From Omphiscola glabra (lineage: Eukaryota; Mollusca; Gastropoda; Lymnaeidae), in assembly GCA_964017045.1 (NCBI GenBank), contig OZ024802.1, positions 28,420,793 to 28,484,792 of the forward strand: DNA of 64,000 nucleotides. Reading direction: 5' to 3'. How positions within the stretch are numbered: the first letter of the stretch is position 1; every line of letters begins with the position of its first letter. Both the position numbers and the translations under genes were made by a program. The notes under the pieces were generated by a model. That model saw only the letters and a program-made list of their open reading frames with translations, ran no database searches and had not been told where the DNA came from. Shown piece by piece: positions 1 to 11,399 of the stretch.

Positions 1-110
1 TTTGAGTCAAATTTCTTTTTGAACGCATTATTTTGTTTTACTGTATAGCATAGTGCGTTCAAAAAGAAATTTGACGAACATTTTCACGTCTGAACACTGA
101 AAAAAAGATT
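1..110. repeat. Long perfect inverted repeat, MITE-like
   Basis: Bases 6-27 and 54-75 are exact reverse complements (22-bp stem, 26-base loop). The core TGCGTTCAAAAAGAAATTTG recurs in looser form inside the inverted-repeat element at 46,128-46,310, which also carries a GTGCGTTCA block. I infer a truncated or folded relative of that element. The window edge prevents me from finding its left end. Confidence 0.5.
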
Positions 111-114
111 CGAC

Positions 115-190
115 CAAATTTCCGTTCGGTAAAATTACCGTCGATCAATTTTCCGTCGATGAAATTTCTTTCGATCAAATTTCCGGTAAG
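115..190. repeat. Short degenerate direct repeat
   Basis: Four or five imperfect copies of a motif close to TTTCCGTCGATCAAA lie side by side. Nothing coding is visible. Probably slippage or amplification next to the inverted repeat. Confidence 0.45.
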
Positions 191-348
191 CCGTTGTCAC
201 AGTGTGTAGCACATTAGAATATAAATATAAAATAAAATACTTTAAAAAATGCATAGCAAGGGTTCCTACGTAAAAACGTTGTTGTTAGCGGTGGTTTAAC
301 TTGTAATGATCTCTGACGTTCATTGCATCCATTTCCGGACTGTCGCTA

Positions 349-577
349 ACAAACATTACCCAGTGGGCAACAAACATTACCCAGTGGGAAACAAACATTA
401 CCCAGTGGGCAACAAACATTTCCCAGTGGGAAACAAACATTTCCCAGTGGGCAACAAACATTACCCAGTGGGCAACAAACATTTCCCAGTGGGCAACAAA
501 CATTACCCAGTGGGCAACAAAACATTACCCAGGCGCAACAAGCATTAGCCAGTCTCAAATAAAACATTACCCACTTC
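349..577. repeat. Minisatellite, 21-bp unit, about 11 copies
   Basis: Near-perfect head-to-tail copies of a 21-bp unit containing AACAAACATTACCCAGTGGG. They differ mainly at TTACCC/TTTCCC and GGGC/GGGA, and decay at the right edge. Because 21 is a multiple of three, both strands stay open and give short repetitive peptides. There are no spacers, so this is not CRISPR. Confidence 0.9.
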
Positions 578-2131
578 CTCGATACTAAATAACCTTTAAA
601 CGCTCATACAAATGGACGTTATAAAATGTATTCTTGTTTCCATGACGTCATAAGAATAGTGTCTCTCGTATTCTCGAACACCTTTGAAATCAAATTCCCC
701 CCCCCCCCCACCCCCCCAAAAAAAAATCACAGGCCACAGCTAGATATAGAACCGATGAATTTCTTGTTAAGCAGACCCCGAGATATGGTTTCAAACACAT
801 TTGCGAAGGGAGGTTTCGCTATTATTTTTTTTTTAATCATCGAAGATCGTGATTCTATAGGTTCGACCCAACGGATTGTAAAACTATGACATTCGGCCAA
901 GGGATCACGAGAATATTTTTCTTTTAAATCATAAGTTTGACCTTCAGCTGAGCGAATTCTCAGAATCTTCCGTGACAACTATTAGTAATGCAGGTGAGGT
1001 ACCTAAATTTATTCTTAGATTTTCTGACAGAGGGTAGTGGTGTAGCGAGCGCTAGTACTACCCGGGGTGAACAAATATGTCCCCCCCATAACAAAAATGA
1101 ATTGTAGCTCGGGGTTAACTGCCCCTGCCGTCCCTTCTTTGCTACGCCAGGCACTGGGGCCTGCTGCTGATTGAGCCTACTATTTCATTTAACTCAAGAT
1201 CGATGTCCACCAAGCTCAAGGTCAGTCGATCAATTCGAGATCATGGCAACTCATGACCTCCCTGGCTTTAGGAGTTCACTTCCTGTAAAAAAAAAATCGC
1301 TCTAATGGAATTGTTTTGGAACAAAGTAGAAAAATCCCCCCCCCCCCCCAAAAAAAAAAAAACCACACACACAGACACATACACTATTGCAATTTACTAT
1401 CACGCGAAATAACGCTCGCCCGGCGATTTTGTTAGAGGCTTATTAGATACCGTGGCAAGCCATGGGGGAAGAAGAAAAAAAAATATGACGACCGTTTTTA
1501 TTGCGATTTCGGCATCACGAGTTCACGTTTGCCCGGACTGTACTTAGCCACCAGAGTTTGAGCCAGGACGCGAGGGCTTACCTGGCAGGATTGCACTAAT
1601 ACCTCCATTTAATTTAGATAAACCTGGATCAGAACCCTGGCGAACTTCAGACAATCATTTGTAGATTTATTTTTGGGTAGGACGCAGTGCATGGATGGCT
1701 GAGTGAACGTACGTATGGTGCACGACTTGAACAAGGTGTTGTTAAACTTGGCGGTCACGGCCAAAAGGTTATGTGACTTTATTTGTAAGTGTAGCAGTGA
1801 GGCTTTTCAGTAGATTTTGTATGTGTGGGGTGAGGGGGGGGGAATGGCTACATGGAATTTATGTGGCCGTTTCTAGGTCACGTGAGCATTGCTTGGCAAA
1901 TTAGCTACTGCTGAGTTCCGGATGTGTCTTATGATGTTTACTAACAAATGGCCGGTGCAAACGGAAAGGTTTCTTGTGTTATCACTGGGTGTCATTCGTT
2001 TGGGGTCATTGTTTAGATCGGTGGTCGAAAACCCGTGGCTCTGAAGCCGCATGCAGCTCTTTGAAGGTATAGATGCGGTCCTTTTTTAAACAACCAGCCC
2101 CCCTGCCTGCAGCGTCATTCGGCCCTTGTCC
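578..2131. other. Gene-free, AT-rich, with homopolymer tracts
   Basis: No exon with recognisable protein similarity. Poly-C tracts followed by poly-A occur near 696-727 and 1,337-1,364. A possible degraded transposon sits at 1,035-1,156 (separate entry). The rest is unassigned. Confidence 0.6.
1035..1156. mobile_element. Possible degraded hAT-type MITE
   Basis: Begins TAGTGGTGTAGCGAGCGC and ends near GCTACGCCAGGCACTG. This resembles the CAGTGGCGTAG...CTACGCCACTG termini of the intact family members at 16,155, 41,240 and 47,933, with a 2-base insertion in the right end. I found no convincing target duplication, so the call is weak. Confidence 0.35.
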
Positions 2132-2326
2132 TTCTAAGACAGCGGTTCTCAACCTGTGGGTCGTGACCCCTTTGGGGGTCGAATGACCCTTTCCCATTGG
2201 AAAACACATGTACTCCACAGTTGTAAAGTAGCAACGAAAATAATTTTGCGGTTTGGGGGTCGCTAACATGACGAACTGTATTAAGGGGTCGCGTCATCAG
2301 GAAGGTTGAGAACCACTGTTCTAAGA
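2132..2326 (-). mobile_element. SPIN-like non-autonomous hAT element with 8-bp TSD
   Basis: The element proper is 2,140-2,318 (179 bp), flanked by exact 8-bp copies of TTCTAAGA. Its termini are CAGCGGTTCTCAACCT on the left and, in reverse complement, CAGTGGTTCTCAACCTTCC on the right. Read on the minus strand it has the hallmark layout of short SPIN (Space Invaders) hAT derivatives: a GCGACCC block followed by CTTAATACAGT, a central AAAATTATTTTCGTTGCTAC, and a terminal GACCCCCAAAGGGGTC palindrome. There is no coding capacity. The family assignment is from memory of the consensus. Confidence 0.85.
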
Positions 2327-2506
2327 CTTAGCAACACAACTCACTAAAGGAACCCCGGGTAGCAGTATATATAGATGTAGATATAGATAGATATATACAC
2401 TCTTTCTGTGACGTTAAGCGGCGGGGCGACCACTAGGCAACTTATAAAAAAAATTCATTTACTTATGAAGTAGTTTAAACAAATTAAATAGTCGGGTTTT
2501 TTTGGT

Positions 2507-2542
<36 letters not shown>

Positions 2543-2954
2543 ATAATACTTTAAATAAATGGTATAAAAACAACATTACTACTATTTAGTAGCAATTAAA
2601 AATAAAAGATTTGTATAAACACAACCAGGTCAAAGGTCATTTAAGTATCACAGCATTTCTGTGTTGCTGAATCAATGAAGTGAGATTGACACAAAACTTA
2701 AGGCAGACGTACGCCTTACTGAATCATTGAATTTATCAGCCCTAAAAATTCAGGGGAGGGTGCCTTCAGAACATCTTCCCAGACCCCTGCCAGCCCTTTG
2801 GTTTGTCTAGCGAGCTTTCGGCGCCCTGATGATTTCTTTCTTCCCCTCCCCCCCCCCCCCCCCCCCCACCGCCGATTCGATTTACTTACCGGCATTTTTC
2901 TATAAGCAGTGAAAACTGGATTGAACTAAACTATGGGAAACGGCGCAAACGCGG
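2327..2954. other. No gene seen
   Basis: Contains a short (GATA)-like stretch near 2,371-2,395, a long poly-T tract at about 2,510-2,535 and a poly-C tract near 2,848-2,868. No coding signal. Confidence 0.6.
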
Positions 2955-3250
2955 TGCTATCTGCAGGTTCGGGTGGTGCTATTTGCAGGTTAGTGTGGTG
3001 CTGTTTAGAGGTAGGTGTGCTATTTGCAGGGTCTGGTGGTGTTATTTGCAGGTTTGGGTGGTGCTATTTGCAGGTTAGTGTGGTGCTGTTTAGAGGTAGG
3101 TGTGCTATTTGCAGGTTCTGGTGCTGCTATTTGCAGGTTAGGGTGGAGCTATTTTCAGGTTAGTGTGGTGCTATTTAGAGGTAATTGTGGTGCTATTTGC
3201 AGGTTTGGGTGGTGCTATTTGCAAGTTAGTGTATTGCTATTTACAGAAGA
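2955..3250. repeat. Minisatellite, about 23-bp unit, about 12 copies
   Basis: Degenerate tandem copies of a unit resembling GTGGTGCTATTTGCAGGTTA, alternating with a variant carrying TTTAGAGGTAGGT. Overlapping open frames of 76-94 codons are repeat artefacts. Confidence 0.85.
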
Positions 3251-3860
3251 AAACAGATACCAAAGCCAGTGATGCTAGCACAGTTCGATGTACTGTTAAA
3301 TCTCTACAAAAATACAAATTCAAATGCAGAAGAAAAAAACAAACTAGACTATATCAACTTTCAGGACAGCAAGTTAAAATGTACGATTCCCGAAAAGTAC
3401 AAAAATTAACACACACATATTTGTTCCTTCTACGAGCCAAATCTTAAAACAGATTAAATTGTCAAAACCACAACGTTACGTAACAGTTACGAACTGCAAA
3501 TGCTAGAACAATATGGATTTTAAAAAAAAGAAAGAAAAGAAAAGAATGTTCCATTAATCTGTGGAAATTGTTCAATTCTCAAGACAAAAAAAGTTCCAAT
3601 AAGTGGCGGCCATTGTTCACGTTTGCCATCTTGAAACACACACAAAAAAAATTATCTCAAAGAAACTATTTTCATGAATTAAACGGATTTTTGTTTCTAT
3701 AACCCGAGGGGAGGGGGGAGAGGGGGGGTGATGAGTTGAAAATTTTTTTTATTTGTTTGAAAGCAATTAGCATTTCTTGGGCCAAGTGTTTATTAGCACG
3801 GCCAGTGGAGTAACACGTCTGTGTGGAGTGTGTGGATATTCCAAACAACTGTGGTGATTT
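3251..3860. other. No gene seen
   Basis: AT-rich DNA with short A-runs and a G-rich block near 3,705-3,728. A short open frame runs out of the preceding minisatellite but has no recognisable domain. Confidence 0.5.
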
Positions 3861-4152
3861 TAGTCTGGCCAGGCCCACCGCAGGGGGTAGGTTGTGTGGG
3901 CGGTCACACAACTGTGGGGCGTTGGTGTGGGTAGTAGCACACATGTGGGGGAGTTGATGTGGGAGATAACACAGATGTGTGGGTATGTTGGTGTGGTTAG
4001 TCACGCAGATGTGGGGAGTTGGTGTGGGTATTAACACAATGTGGGGAGCTGGTGTGGGTAGTGACACAACTGTGGATAGTCTGTACGGGTAGTCACACAA
4101 ATGTGAGGAGATGGTGTGGGTAACCACACAAATGTGGGGATTCCGTGTGGAA
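3861..4152. repeat. Minisatellite, about 29-31-bp degenerate unit
   Basis: About nine imperfect copies built around GTGTGGGTAGTCACACAACT followed by a short G-rich linker. The minus-strand open frame through it is compositional. Confidence 0.8.
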
Positions 4153-4495
4153 AGTAAGAAAAACGAAAACTTACCACACATGTATCTACAAGCGTCTGCT
4201 TTTTAGAGCTCCAATCCACATTTACATTTTCGTACCAGAAGTAACATATCATTTGATTTTCTCTTTCATTTTTCTTGATAATCGAATGAGTGATATCATT
4301 TTGTAGGGTTTCACTTCCTTGGCCAACGTGTTTAATGATTTTGAAACAAACATAAAATATTTCGAAGCGTGATGAGAACGTTCATTGCAGCGTTTTCAGG
4401 CTACCATTTTAACGGCTTTAAGAGACTATTCTAAAGACCGCAAGGGGGGGGGGGGGGAAACGTCATCATAGTGCAGGTCTAGAAGAAATACGTGG

Positions 4496-5575
4496 GCGAA
4501 TGTAGGGAGAGGCAATCTCCCGCCCCCTCTCGGTATGAGAATGTAGGGAGAGGCTACCTCCCAACCCCCTCTCCGTATGAGAATATGGGGAGAGGCTACC
4601 TCCCACCCCCTCGCCGTATGAGAATGTAGGGGAGGCTACCTCCGCCACCTCTCCGTATGAGAATGTAGAGAGAGGTTACTTTCTACCCCCTCTCCGTATG
4701 AGAATGTAGGGAGAGGTTACTTTCTACCCCCTCTCCGTATGAGAATGTAGGGAGAGGTTACTTTCTACCCCCTCTCCGTATGAGAATGTAGGGAGAGGTT
4801 ACTTTCTACCCCCTCTCCGTATGAGAATGTAGGGTGAGGTTACTTTCTACCCCCTCTCCGTATGAGAATGTAGGGAGAGGTTACTTTCTACCCCCTCTCC
4901 GTATGAGAATGTAGGGAGAGGTTACCTTCTACCCCCTCGCCGTATGAGAATGTAGGGGGAGGCTACCTTGCCCCCCCTCTCTGTATGAGAATGTAGGGAG
5001 AGGTTACTTTCTACCCCCTCTCCGTATGAGAATGTTGGGGGAGGTTACTTTCTACCCCCTCTCCGTATGAGAATGTAGGGGGAGGCTACCTTGCCCCCTC
5101 TCTGTATGAGAATGTAGGGGGAGGTTACTTTCTACCCCCTCTCCGTATGAGAATGTAGGGAGAGGTTACTTTCTACCCCCTCTCCGTATGAGAATGTAGG
5201 GGGAGGCTGCCTTGCCCCCTCTCTGTATGAGAATGTAGGGAGAGGTTACTTTCAACCCCCTCTCCGTATGAGAATGTAGGGAGAGGTTACTTTCTACCCC
5301 CTCTCCCTATGAGAATGTAGGGGGAGGTTACTTTCTACCCCCTCTCCGTATGAGAATGTAGGGGGATGCTACCTCGCTCCCCTCTCTGTATGAGAATGTA
5401 GGGAGAAGTTACTTTCTACCCCCTCTCCGTATGAGAATGTAGGGAGAGGTTACTTTATACCCCCTCTCCGTATGAGAATATAGGGAGAGACTACCTCCCA
5501 CCCCCTCTCCGTATGAGAATATAGGGAGAGGTTACCTCCCAACCCCCTCCCGTGCGAGAAAATAAGGAGAGGCTA
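4496..5575. repeat. Minisatellite, 41-bp unit, about 26 copies
   Basis: Regular array whose unit starts CCGTATGAGAATGTAGGGAG and continues with a pyrimidine-rich second half (TTACTTTCTACCCCCTCT). Central copies are nearly identical. The two ends carry a diverged subtype with CTACCTCCCACCCCC, the usual pattern for an array homogenised from its middle. Some internal copies carry a CTACCTTGCCCC subtype at irregular spacing. Confidence 0.92.
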
Positions 5576-5805
5576 CCTTCCCCCTCCCCGTGGAAGAATT
5601 TAAGGAATGGCTATCACCCAAGAGAGGGTAAGAGATTGGTGGGGAGGGAGAGAGAGAGGGTGGGGGAGAGGGGATGTGGAGAGAGGGTGGGATAGAGGGG
5701 ATGGGGAGAGAGGGAGGAGAGACATCAAAAGAGATGGAGAGATAGGAACACTGAGATGAGCTGTCAAGGACAACCCCCATGAGTAAACAGGCACCTGTCA
5801 TATTT
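5576..5805. repeat. Purine-rich linker (GGGAGAGA-rich)
   Basis: A strongly strand-asymmetric purine-rich segment at about 5,637-5,725 sits between two minisatellites. Low complexity, with no coding signal. Confidence 0.6.
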
Positions 5806-6690
5806 ACATAGTGATGACATGGTGATGACATAGTGATGATGTGGTGATGACATGGTGATGGCATGGTGATGACATAGGGATGATGTGGTGATGACATGGT
5901 GATGACGTGGAGATGGCATGGTGATGACATAGTGATGACATGGTGATGACATAGTGATGATGTGGTGATGACATGGTGATGGCATGGTGATGACATAGGG
6001 ATGATGTGGTGATGACAGGGTGATGACGTGGTGATGGCATGGTGATGACATAGTGATGACATAGTGATGACATAGTGATGACATGGTGATGACATAGTGA
6101 TGGCATAGTGATGGCATGGTGATGACATAGTGATGGCATGGTGATGACATAGTGATGGCATGATGATGACATAGTGATGACGTGGTGATGGCATGGTGAT
6201 GGCATGGTGATGACATTTTGATGACATGGTGATGACATAGTGATGGCATGGTGATGACATGGTGATGGCATGGTGATGACATGGTGATGGCATGGTGATG
6301 ACATGGTGATGACATGGTGATGGCATGGTGATGACATAGTGATTGCATGGTGATGACATAGTGATTGCATGGTGATGACATAGTGATGGCATGATGATGA
6401 CATAGTGATGGCATGGTGATGACATAGTGATGACGTGGTGATGGCATGGTGATGACATAGTGATGGCATGGTGATGACATGGTGATGACATGGTGATGGC
6501 ATGGTGATGACATGGTGATGGCATGGTGATGACATGGTGATGGCATGGTGATGACATGGTGATGACATAGTGATGGCATGGTGATGACATAGTGATGACA
6601 TGGTGATGGCATGGTGATGGCATGGTGATGACATGGTGATGGCATGGTGATGGCATGGTGATGACATAGTGATGATGTGGTGATGACAGG
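5806..6690. repeat. Minisatellite, 11-bp unit, about 80 copies
   Basis: The unit is GATGACATGGT with three main variants: GATGGCATGGT, GATGACATAGT and GATGATGTGGT. Eleven is not a multiple of three and the unit has no stop on the minus strand. All three minus-strand frames therefore stay open for about 290-370 codons, giving an 11-residue repeat peptide with HHHVITM. I regard these frames as artefacts. Confidence 0.95.
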
Positions 6691-6895
6691 TCTGTGATAG
6701 TATAGTCAAAAGTTACTGTACCATGATACCATCGTCTGTGCTTAGTTCTGGGCGTCGACTAGTGATGTATGCCACAGACTCGACTTATTCTCCATATTGT
6801 AACAAATAGCTCAGCTTTCGCAAGTGTGACAGATCACAGATTCTCCGCTATCATATTCTTTTTTCATGTAAAATGTAAACATTATCAACTGGAAA

Positions 6896-6932
<37 letters not shown>

Positions 6933-7925
6933 TGTGTGTTTTGTTTGTGGGGGTTAAGTTTCCGTGATGTGATTTCTCGCTTTAACCACGATCCTCTCCA
7001 GGAGTTATAAATAGATTTTCTTTCCTTTCAATTTTAGTTACAAGAAGCATAAACTAATATTATGTATATTTAATTTGTAGTTATTTAATTTTGTTGTTGT
7101 ACTGGTGAAGGCATAATTTGAGTTTAACATAATATTTTTTATTTTTTATTAAAATCTTACACAATTTGTCTGTGTCACATCAACACCCCCTAAAGGAAAC
7201 GCAAGCTGTCCCCTTCTAATTCTCTTTTCATTCGGAGTAATCTCCCTGTGTCCTCCCCCAGAGCCAGATAAAACTTTTTTTTAAATGGCGCCTTGCACTC
7301 TAGGTGGCGCTGTCGGTATAACACGCCCGCGTTATGACAATGCCGTCTCTGTTGACATGTCAATATGAGCGTCTTTAATGATCTGTTATTGGTTTGGGTT
7401 TTCTGACACTTTTTTTGTTCGTTTTATTTAATCAGCAAATTTTTGTTGCTGTTGTTGATGTTGGCGGTGTTGTTTTGTTGATTTCAACGCTTTCCTGGGA
7501 ACTAGTGTAAACAATAGTGTCAAGGCTGTACCTTCTGTCAAGGACAGGGAAGGGGGGGGGGGGTCCTCAAACGTTTTTTTTTTTAAATCATGGTTTCGTA
7601 TCACTGTCCCTCAGACACTTGAGGGGGCTGGAATCAAGTTTGAATAATGAATTATTCCTATGCTCTCTGCGCATATCTTATTTGTAGTGCAAAAAAAATA
7701 TATAGATATATTCATCCGTCGATATCGACCTTGACCACCTTAATTATCGTGTGGGCTATTTGCGTACTTTGCTGTGGGTGCGCGTATGGCAAACAGAAAT
7801 ACAATGAAATACAGAGAAACTTTCATTGAACAAAAAAATTTGTTTGGATTTTATTTACAAGACTACGCCACTGCTTCTTGGTTAAGGAGATTGTCATTGC
7901 CCAGTTTCATATGTGTCACTCCTTA
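6691..7925. other. No gene seen; poly-T tract
   Basis: A poly-T run of about 30 lies at 6,900-6,930 and a poly-G run near 7,552-7,563. The remainder is AT-rich and unassigned. Confidence 0.55.
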
Positions 7926-8147
7926 CCCGGGGTGTCGAGTAGGGCCCGGGGTGTCGAGTAGGGCCCGGGGTGTCGAGTAGGGCCCGGGGTGTCGAGTAGG
8001 GCCCGGAGTGTCGAGTAGGGCCCGGGGTATCGAGTAGGGCCCGGGGTGTCGAGTAGGGCCCGGGGTGTCGAGTAGGGCCCGGGGTGTCGAGTAGGGCCTG
8101 GGGTGTCTAGTAGGGCCCGGGGTGTCGAGTAGGGCCCGGGGTGTCGA
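7926..8147. repeat. Minisatellite, 20-bp GC-rich unit, about 11 copies
   Basis: Copies of GGGGTGTCGAGTAGGGCCCG are almost invariant, with single substitutions such as GGAGTGTC and GTCTAG. Contrast with the AT-rich flanks is strong. No spacers and no coding role. Confidence 0.93.
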
Positions 8148-8905
8148 TATATATACATCTGGATTACATTGCTATTGGTAAAGGACCAGTGTTCAGTTCA
8201 GCATTATTACGATGATGAACTTGTAATAGAATTTATTTGAACGAAATCAAATACTGATAGTGACGACATGGAAATGTGTGTGTGGGGGGGGGGGGGGCGC
8301 AAAAAAATACAATGATTGGTTTTGTTCATCGGGAAGCAGGTAATATGGGCTTGAAAGGCTGAAGTAATGAGGTGTATCATTGATATAGAGTGCATGGGGA
8401 AAACCCGAATGAGAATAGATCAATAGGGTTAGTGCCACTTTGTAGATGGCCGAAAAAGCACCCCCCTCCCTCACACACTTTTTTTCATATAAAGTAATAT
8501 CTGCAGCCCGGGGCGGATTTCCCCCCCCACACACACACACATAACTTTTCTTACTCTACTGGCTATAAGCCAACCAATGGTCATCACCTGGGATAGGTTA
8601 AAAAAAAAATAATTAATTTGTCTTTAAAACGGAAAAAAATCCTCTAACCAACAAGCTTAACTTCATGACTGGTTTTTAACCTATACTTGTCCATACATGT
8701 TTTGTTTCGTTTCCTTTCCTATTTAATCACGGGGGAAAATAAACGCGGTGTCAATTTTAATTTTTACGGAATTTATCGGGGGACATTGGATAAGAAAATA
8801 TCGTTGGAGACCAACCGAAGAAAGATCATTCGGCGAAGAGTCTAATTTCAACTGTTTCCAAAAATTTTCCACCACTCGTCTCGGTCGCCGATGAACGAAA
8901 TGTTT
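8148..8905. other. No gene seen
   Basis: Holds a poly-G run near 8,285-8,298, a (CA)n stretch near 8,526-8,542 and AT-rich DNA. Short open frames here show no domain. Confidence 0.5.
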
Positions 8906-9490
8906 ACGGGAGAGCTTGTTAGGATAATGGCCTTGTATTTGTTCGGGGAGCTTGTTTGGAGGATGGAATTGTGTTTGTCCGGAGAGCTTGTTAGGATAAT
9001 GGCCTTGTGTTTGTTCCGAGAGCTTGTTAGGATGATGGAATTGTGTTTGTTCGGAGAGCTTGTTAGGAAAATGGCAATGTTTTTGTCTGGAGAGCTTGTT
9101 AGGATAATCTCAATGTGTTTGTCCGAATAGCTTGTAAGGATGATAGCATTGTGTTTGTCCTAAGAGCATGTTAGGATAATGGCATTGTGTTTTTCCGGAG
9201 AGCTTGTTAGGATGATAGCATTGTGTTTGTCCTAAGAGCATGTTAGGATAATGGCATTGTGTTTTTCCGGAGAGCTTGTTAGGATAATGGCATTGTGTTT
9301 GTCCGGAGAGCTTGTTAGGATAATGGCATTGTGTTTGTCCTAAGAGCATGTTAGGATAATGGCATTGTGTTTGTCCGTAAAGCTTGTTAGGATAATGGAA
9401 TTGTGTTTGTCCGGAGAGCTTCTTAGGATAATGGCATTGTGTTTGTCCGGAGAGCTTGTTAGGATAATGGCATTGTGTTTGTCCAGTGCA
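8906..9490. repeat. Minisatellite, 36-bp unit, about 16 copies
   Basis: The unit begins GTTAGGATAATGGCATTGTG and ends TTTGTCCGGAGAGCTT. A variant ending CCTAAGAGCAT recurs several times in the middle. Because 36 is a multiple of three, one frame per strand is open over part of the array. Confidence 0.92.
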
Positions 9491-9769
9491 TTGTGTTAGT
9501 CCCGCTCCGTTTCATCTTTTCCCGCTCTCCTAACCAGGGCTCGGGTGACAGCACTACAGTGTTTCTTTTAAATTAGATTAGAGTGGATGACAGCCATTGG
9601 GAGATAATCCCCTGCTTGGCCTTGAATCGTCCCAGCCAAGGAACTGCCACAGAATATCCAAACAATGTTTATATGACGTACCCCCATCCCCCACCCCCAC
9701 ACACCACCCACCCACACCCCTCGCGCAAACCCACACGAACGCTAAGGGTTTCGATATTTCCCTAAAGTT
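9491..9769. other. Linker between two minisatellites
   Basis: Contains a C-rich low-complexity segment with CCCACCCCCACACACC near 9,690-9,715. No gene seen. Confidence 0.5.
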
Positions 9770-10165
9770 ATTAGACTGGAGTTGGGGGTCTTGTGGATTT
9801 CGACTTTTCCGTTATATGATTAGACTAGAGATGAAGTCTTGTGGATTTCGACTTTTCCGTTATATGATTAGTCTAGAGATGAAGTCTTGTGGGTTTAGAC
9901 TTTTCCGTTATGTAATTAGACTAGAGGTGAAGTCTTGTGGTTTCGACTTGTCCGTTCTGTAATTAGACTAGAGGTGACGTCTTGTGGGTTTCGACTTGTC
10001 CGTTATGTAATTATACTAGAGATGAAGTCTTGTGGTTTTCGACTTTGCCAGTATGTAATTAGACTAGAGATGAAGTCTTGTGGTTTTTCGACTTTGCCAG
10101 TATGTAAGTAGACTAGAGGTGAAGTCTTGTGGATTTTCGACTTTGCCAGTATGTAATTAGACTAG
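9770..10165. repeat. Minisatellite, about 48-bp unit, 8 copies
   Basis: The unit contains AGTCTTGTGGATTTCGACTT and TGTAATTAGACTAGAGATGA. Later copies gain one base (TTTTCGAC) and switch TTTTCCGTTAT to TTTGCCAGTAT, so two subtypes are arranged as blocks. Confidence 0.9.
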
Positions 10166-10245
10166 TGTATGACTTATATACAATTGTTTCATTTCGACGC
10201 CACACAGGAACACCGAGATAAATGGCTTCATTCAAAAAGGTTTTA

Positions 10246-10322
10246 TCCTGCAATCCACATCTTTATAATGCAATCCACACCTTTATATTGCAATTCACAC
10301 CTTTATCCTATTGTCCACACAT
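10246..10322. repeat. Short tandem repeat, 20-bp unit, 4 copies
   Basis: Four imperfect copies of a unit close to GCAATCCACACCTTTATATT. Confidence 0.8.
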
Positions 10323-11399
10323 GGCAGCCTAGAGTGACATCGTCTACACGGATCGTGAGTTCACAGGGGGATATCGGGACATGGTCATTTAAAGACAGCA
10401 GTTCTGTGTGGCTATTACTGTGTTTTCAGAAGGTCATCGAATACGTGGGAGAGTACAGATAGTCATGAAGATGTTCAGGGAATATAAAGATGGGCTTTAA
10501 AATGTACGGGGGGGGGGGGGGGGATTGATATCATGATGTTGATAGAGGAAAAAATGGACGCCGAGAAAAATCATCGACTATAAACCAAGTATAAGAGAAC
10601 TGGTGTCAGCAGTAGCGAGAGAAGCGTTGTATTAATTAGTTTAAGAAGTCAATCGATAAAAAAGGGAGGACATCAACAATAAAAAAGGGAGAACCATAAT
10701 GCAGTTATCCTCACGTGGATTGTCGCTAGCGCTGATTAAAAACAACCCTATGGATGGTGGACACATTGTTTTCACAGTCGAGGGGAAATCGCCACAGACA
10801 GATTACCGCAAATCCCCGAGACTTTAATTCGTTGAAAGCACCGCAAGGGTTTTCTACCGTAATGGGGTTGGGGGGCGCATACGACATTTATATGGCTGGG
10901 GGAGGGGGGGCGTTACCGGTAATCAGAGCTTCCGGCTTTTTCACAAATCGCTGGCTCTGCAGGTCGATTGTAACGTAATTAGGAGACACGTTTTTTTTTG
11001 TTTTTTGTTGTTTTTTTTTTTGGGGGGGGGGGGGGTAATGGACATGCGGCTCTAAGACTGTAAAGGGGGGAGGTGATGGGGGATTAGGGGTTGATAGTAG
11101 GGGGCGATCAGTTGCAGATACGCCAAGACGGAAAAACATAATGACAAACACTCATAATTATTGTAGTTCTAGATCTAGCCCGCCAAACTTTGGCGACAGC
11201 AATGCGTGAATTTCCCATCTACTAGATATAGCCCGCCAAACATTGGGACGATTTCATTTTCCGAAATGAAAATATTACGCACTAAACGCAGTTGCGTTAT
11301 TTAAAAAAAATATTTATATCATTTATCGTACTTATCGGAAATTATATTTTACGCACCATTGAACGAATTATTGAACCATACTTTCTTTCAGACCCGTAT
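10323..11399. other. No gene seen; poly-T/poly-G tract and short direct repeat
   Basis: Poly-G runs occur near 10,508-10,523 and 11,022-11,034, the latter directly after a poly-T run. Two copies of a segment containing TAGCCCGCCAAAC lie about 55 bases apart (11,170-11,245). Otherwise unassigned. Confidence 0.5.

Noticed and set aside
349..577. CRISPR-like regular repeat
   Set aside because: Units are contiguous with no unique spacers, the DNA is eukaryotic, and no cas genes are present. The same applies to all other arrays here.
5532..6656. 374-codon minus-strand frame rich in HHHVITM repeats
   Set aside because: It is produced by an 11-bp tandem repeat with no stops. All three minus-strand frames are equally open, and it has no start context, domain or splice signals.
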